Shown: piece by piece, positions 61,712 through 64,000 of the stretch
Position numbering within the stretch: position 1 is the stretch's first letter
How the letters are laid out: each line of letters opens with the position of its first letter
Source of the DNA: Flavobacteriales bacterium
GTDB taxonomy: Bacteria > Bacteroidota > Bacteroidia > Flavobacteriales_D > Sanyastnellaceae
Direction: 5' to 3'
DNA: 64,000 nt
NCBI GenBank assembly: GCA_018402085.1
Contig: JAGYJM010000002.1
Span: 186,001-250,000 of the forward strand
Made by a program: the position numbers and the translations under genes
The notes under the pieces: model-generated
What the model saw: the letters and a program-made list of their open reading frames with translations, nothing else
Told to the model about the DNA's origin: nothing
Databases searched by the model: none

Positions 61712-62507
61712 ATGAAAAAGGCACTCTTATTGATCGTCGTGCTGGTAGTAAGCACCGTTATTGCACAAGCCCAGGGCGAGGGGCAGCGTTTTCGGATGGG
61801 ATTCAAAGTGAACCCTAACATCTCGTGGATGCAACCTCAAGACAAACATTTTGAGAATGAAAGCGCGGTGGTGCGTTTTGGCTTCGGCTTCGTGGCTGAC
61901 ATTTTCTTCTCTGAGAACTACGCGATCGGTACCGGCGTGAATATCATGCGCAATGGTGGAGAGTTCTCTTACCTGCAGCGCACACGATTCGAGGATACAG
62001 AGTACATCATTCGCCGGACGCACAACTTCAACAATCAGTATGTTGAGATACCCCTTACATTCAAGTTACGCACCAACGAGATCGGCTACATCACTTACTG
62101 GGGGCAGTTTGGTGTTGGTGCATCCGTGAACATCGCGTCGCGGGGAGATGATATGCGAGACTACCTATGAGCAGAGATTTTTACACCGCTGACGGAGTCG
62201 GCTGAAGCTGGCAAAGCATTGAGCCTAGGTCGACCAACTGGAAGAAAGTAGCAATTTCAGTGATGATCTTCAGCTCTTCCGACTCAGCATGATTATATCA
62301 GGCGGGATAGAGTATAATATCAGCGGCTCGACGTCGCTGCTTGTTGGCTTTACCTTTAATAATGGCTTCACCAATATGTTCTCAAACCAGGACGTGATCC
62401 GTACAGATCTTGGTGACCCGGTATTCGAAGGGATCAATCCGCGCGAAGACGTTCGTTTACGTGCAATCGCTAATTCAATCGAACTTAATCTCGGAATCTT
62501 GTTTTAA
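61712..62507 (+). pseudogene. porT: PorT-like T9SS outer-membrane protein, disrupted
   Basis: MKKALLLIVVLVVSTVIAQAQ is a signal peptide. Residues to 152 (FRMGFKVNPNISWMQP ... VGASVNIASRG) match the N-terminal barrel of PorT-like proteins. A TGA at 62168-62170 ends the frame, the same frame stays open as AEIFTPLTESAEAGKALSL, and a frameshift between 62229 and 62248 is then needed to reach the C-terminal part (DDLQLFRLSMIISGGIEYNISG ... to 62507; only part quoted). Either a recent mutation or a sequencing error; since T9SS cargo is abundant here, an error is quite possible. Confidence 0.75.
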
Positions 62508-62534
62508 TAAGACAGAACCGGGAAAAAGATTCGA

Positions 62535-63323
62535 ATGAAGAGCAAGGCTATTGTAGACTACATCGTAAACTGGCTCAGATCGTATGCGGCAGACTCTGGA
62601 GTGAAGGGCTTCGTGGTCGGAGTCTCAGGAGGTATCGACAGTGCCGTTACGTCATCTCTTGCCGCTCGCACAGGTCTTCCGACGCTTTGCGTCGAGATGC
62701 CTATTCACCAATCTGTTGAACAGGTTACCCGCGCTGCAGTGCACATAGATGAACTCCGGAAGGATTTTCCTAATGTGAAACGGCAGGAGGTGGAGTTGAC
62801 CCCCATATTTGATGCGCTGATACAGGCTTTACCCGAAGCAGAGGGTGATCAACGTGAAATGGCGCTGGTTAACTCACGGGCAAGACTGAGGATGACGACG
62901 CTGTATTATTTCGCGGGCCTGCACAACTACCTCGTAGCCGGAACCGGTAATAAGGTAGAAGATTTTGGCGTAGGATTCTACACTAAGTACGGCGATGGCG
63001 GCGTAGACCTTAGTCCGATCGCCGACCTGAACAAAACTGAAGTATACGCGCTGGGCAAAGAAATGAGGGTGCTGGATCAGATCATGAACGCACCTCCAAC
63101 AGACGGATTGTGGGGTGACAATCGAACTGATGAAGATCAGATCGGCGCTTCATATCCTGAGTTGGAATGGGCCATGAAGTTTCAAGCCGAAGGCCTTGAT
63201 CCCGATCTGCTTGAGGGACGTGAACGAGAAGTGTACGAGATTTACATCTCTCTCCACAAACGCAACAAGCATAAGATGGAGCCAATCCCGGTGTGCGCGA
63301 TACCTCCGCACCTGAAATCTTAA
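62535..63323 (+). CDS. nadE: Ammonia-dependent NAD+ synthase NadE
   Basis: 262 residues. VGVSGGIDSAVTSSLA (about 32) is the PP-loop of the adenylating domain, and AGTGNKVEDFGVGFYTKYGD is the NadE motif. There is no glutaminase domain, so free ammonia is used to turn deamido-NAD into NAD. Ends 3 bp before the convergent MazG-like gene. Confidence 0.95.
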   Translation: MKSKAIVDYIVNWLRSYAADSGVKGFVVGVSGGIDSAVTSSLAARTGLPTLCVEMPIHQSVEQVTRAAVHIDELRKDFPNVKRQEVELTPIFDALIQALPEAEGDQREMALVNSRARLRMTTLYYFAGLHNYLVAGTGNKVEDFGVGFYTKYGDGGVDLSPIADLNKTEVYALGKEMRVLDQIMNAPPTDGLWGDNRTDEDQIGASYPELEWAMKFQAEGLDPDLLEGREREVYEIYISLHKRNKHKMEPIPVCAIPPHLKS

Positions 63324-63326
63324 AAG

Positions 63327-63653
63327 TTAACGAAGCTTCGGATTGTTTTTATGCCGGTCGTGGTCACGTTCGGTTTTCTTCTCGATGTTTCGGCGAAGTG
63401 CCGCAGTCAAATCGATATCGCACTGATTGGCAAGGCAAAGCAGCACCCAAAGTACATCTGATATTTCATCGCCGAGGTCTTTTTCTTTGTCACTCGCCTT
63501 CTCAGACTGCTCGCCGTAACGCCGCGCGATGATGCGAGCCACCTCACCTACTTCTTCTGTGAGCATGGCCATATTTGTCAGTGGGTCAAAGTAGCGAACG
63601 CCATGCGTCCTGATCCATTCGTCGACTAATTTTTGTGCCTGATCTATGGTCAT
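63327..63653 (-). CDS. MazG-like nucleotide pyrophosphohydrolase
   Basis: 108 residues, all helical. MLTEEVGEVARIIARRYG followed by LGDEISDVLWVLLCLANQ gives the EExxE ... ExxD metal-binding pattern of the MazG/all-alpha NTP-PPase family. It probably hydrolyses non-canonical or excess (d)NTPs. The C-terminus is basic (KKTERDHDRHKNN). Confidence 0.9.
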   Translation of the reverse strand: MTIDQAQKLVDEWIRTHGVRYFDPLTNMAMLTEEVGEVARIIARRYGEQSEKASDKEKDLGDEISDVLWVLLCLANQCDIDLTAALRRNIEKKTERDHDRHKNNPKLR

Positions 63654-63743
63654 AGTTTAGTTCGTTGAGAATTACTAACTTGCAGGTCAACCTTAAGTGT
63701 GAACGACTGAAGATGCTCGCAACGCAAACCTAACCGTTGCAGA

Positions 63744-63763
63744 GATCTGTAAATCTACAGATC
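63744..63763 (+). promoter_or_regulatory. Perfect palindrome upstream of a secreted modular gene
   Basis: GATCTGTA-AATC-TACAGATC, an 8-bp perfect inverted repeat ending 3 bp before the ATG at 63767. It could be an operator or an mRNA hairpin that would block initiation. Confidence 0.5.
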
Positions 63764-63766
63764 AGA

Positions 63767-64000
63767 ATGAGAAAAATTGTACTCCTCTTTCTTATTGCTT
63801 GCTGGTCAACATTGCCTGTCTTGGCGCAGTGCACGAACATGACCCTGTCGATGAGCGACAGTTTTGGCGATGGTTGGAACGGAGCCGCTTACACTATAAG
63901 CAATACACAGACTGGCGTAGTTGTTGCCAGCGGCTCATTGGATTTTGCCGCTGGTGGTGACGGAATATCCACCGGAACAGACTTTCTCTGTCTGAGCGAT
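63767..64000 (+). CDS. Secreted DSFGDGWNG-module protein (5' part only)
   Basis: 78 codons from the ATG at 63767 to the window edge. MRKIVLLFLIACWSTLPVLAQ is a signal peptide. The next residues (MTLSMSDSFGDGWNGAAYTI ... GDGISTGTDFLCL) form one complete DSFGDGWNG module as in the giant protein at 15749. The rest lies outside the window. Confidence 0.85.
   Translation, partial: MRKIVLLFLIACWSTLPVLAQCTNMTLSMSDSFGDGWNGAAYTISNTQTGVVVASGSLDFAAGGDGISTGTDFLCLSD

Overview
The window looks like a chromosomal segment of a marine-type Bacteroidota in the order Flavobacteriales (Cryomorphaceae/Schleiferiaceae-like; inferred from gene content, no 16S here). Pointers are type IX secretion (T9SS) C-terminal sorting domains, gliding genes gldB and gldC, a PorT-like protein, Bacteroidota-type promoter elements (TAnnTTTG) and starts without Shine-Dalgarno sequences. 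Base composition is roughly half GC throughout, with no obvious island. I see no rRNA, tRNA, CRISPR array or intact insertion sequence.

Layout. 1-14638 (minus strand): a surface-polysaccharide operon led by a Wzc-type tyrosine autokinase. It continues with a glycosyltransferase, a GNAT acetyltransferase, an SpsF-like cytidylyltransferase, a class III aminotransferase, an SDR oxidoreductase, a NeuB/SpsE-type ulosonic acid synthase, a DUF4910 protein, a Wzx-type flippase and a capsule-type transferase. A T9SS-exported protein and a GT-B protein cut by the window edge follow. Together these would make, activate, transfer and export a glycan carrying an amino-nonulosonic acid. 14825-28250 (plus): a small conserved protein, three very large secreted modular proteins built from Cys-rich GCTDPTACNFDP...DDGSC repeats, and one exported protein of unknown function. 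28606-41667: mixed housekeeping genes, including an M28 peptidase, SDRs, a MORN-repeat protein, thioredoxin-like and nitroreductase genes, a MarR-YceI pair, a membrane MutS homologue, TauE, a PLP racemase, GNAT and YqeY.

41743-58209 (minus) is a near-complete division and cell-wall (dcw) cluster: mraZ-rsmH-ftsL-ftsI-murE-mraY-murD-ftsW-murG-murC-ftsQ-ftsA, a terminator, a DsbA-family gene, then ftsZ. Four GTGGTA boxes phased at exactly 10 bp sit upstream of mraZ. 58540-64000 holds a hydrolase, engB, gldC, gldB, a disrupted porT, nadE, a MazG-like gene and the start of another modular secreted protein.

The most unexpected signal is a dispersed 20-bp element: a perfect 6-bp stem, a 4-nt loop (usually AAAA) and the tail GATG. 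Nine exact copies plus several variants occur, on both strands, mostly inside unrelated coding genes. The stem bases vary but always stay complementary. Two further intergenic repeat families are present: heptamer AGACGGC arrays abutting stop codons, and a 64-bp double-hairpin element in two copies.
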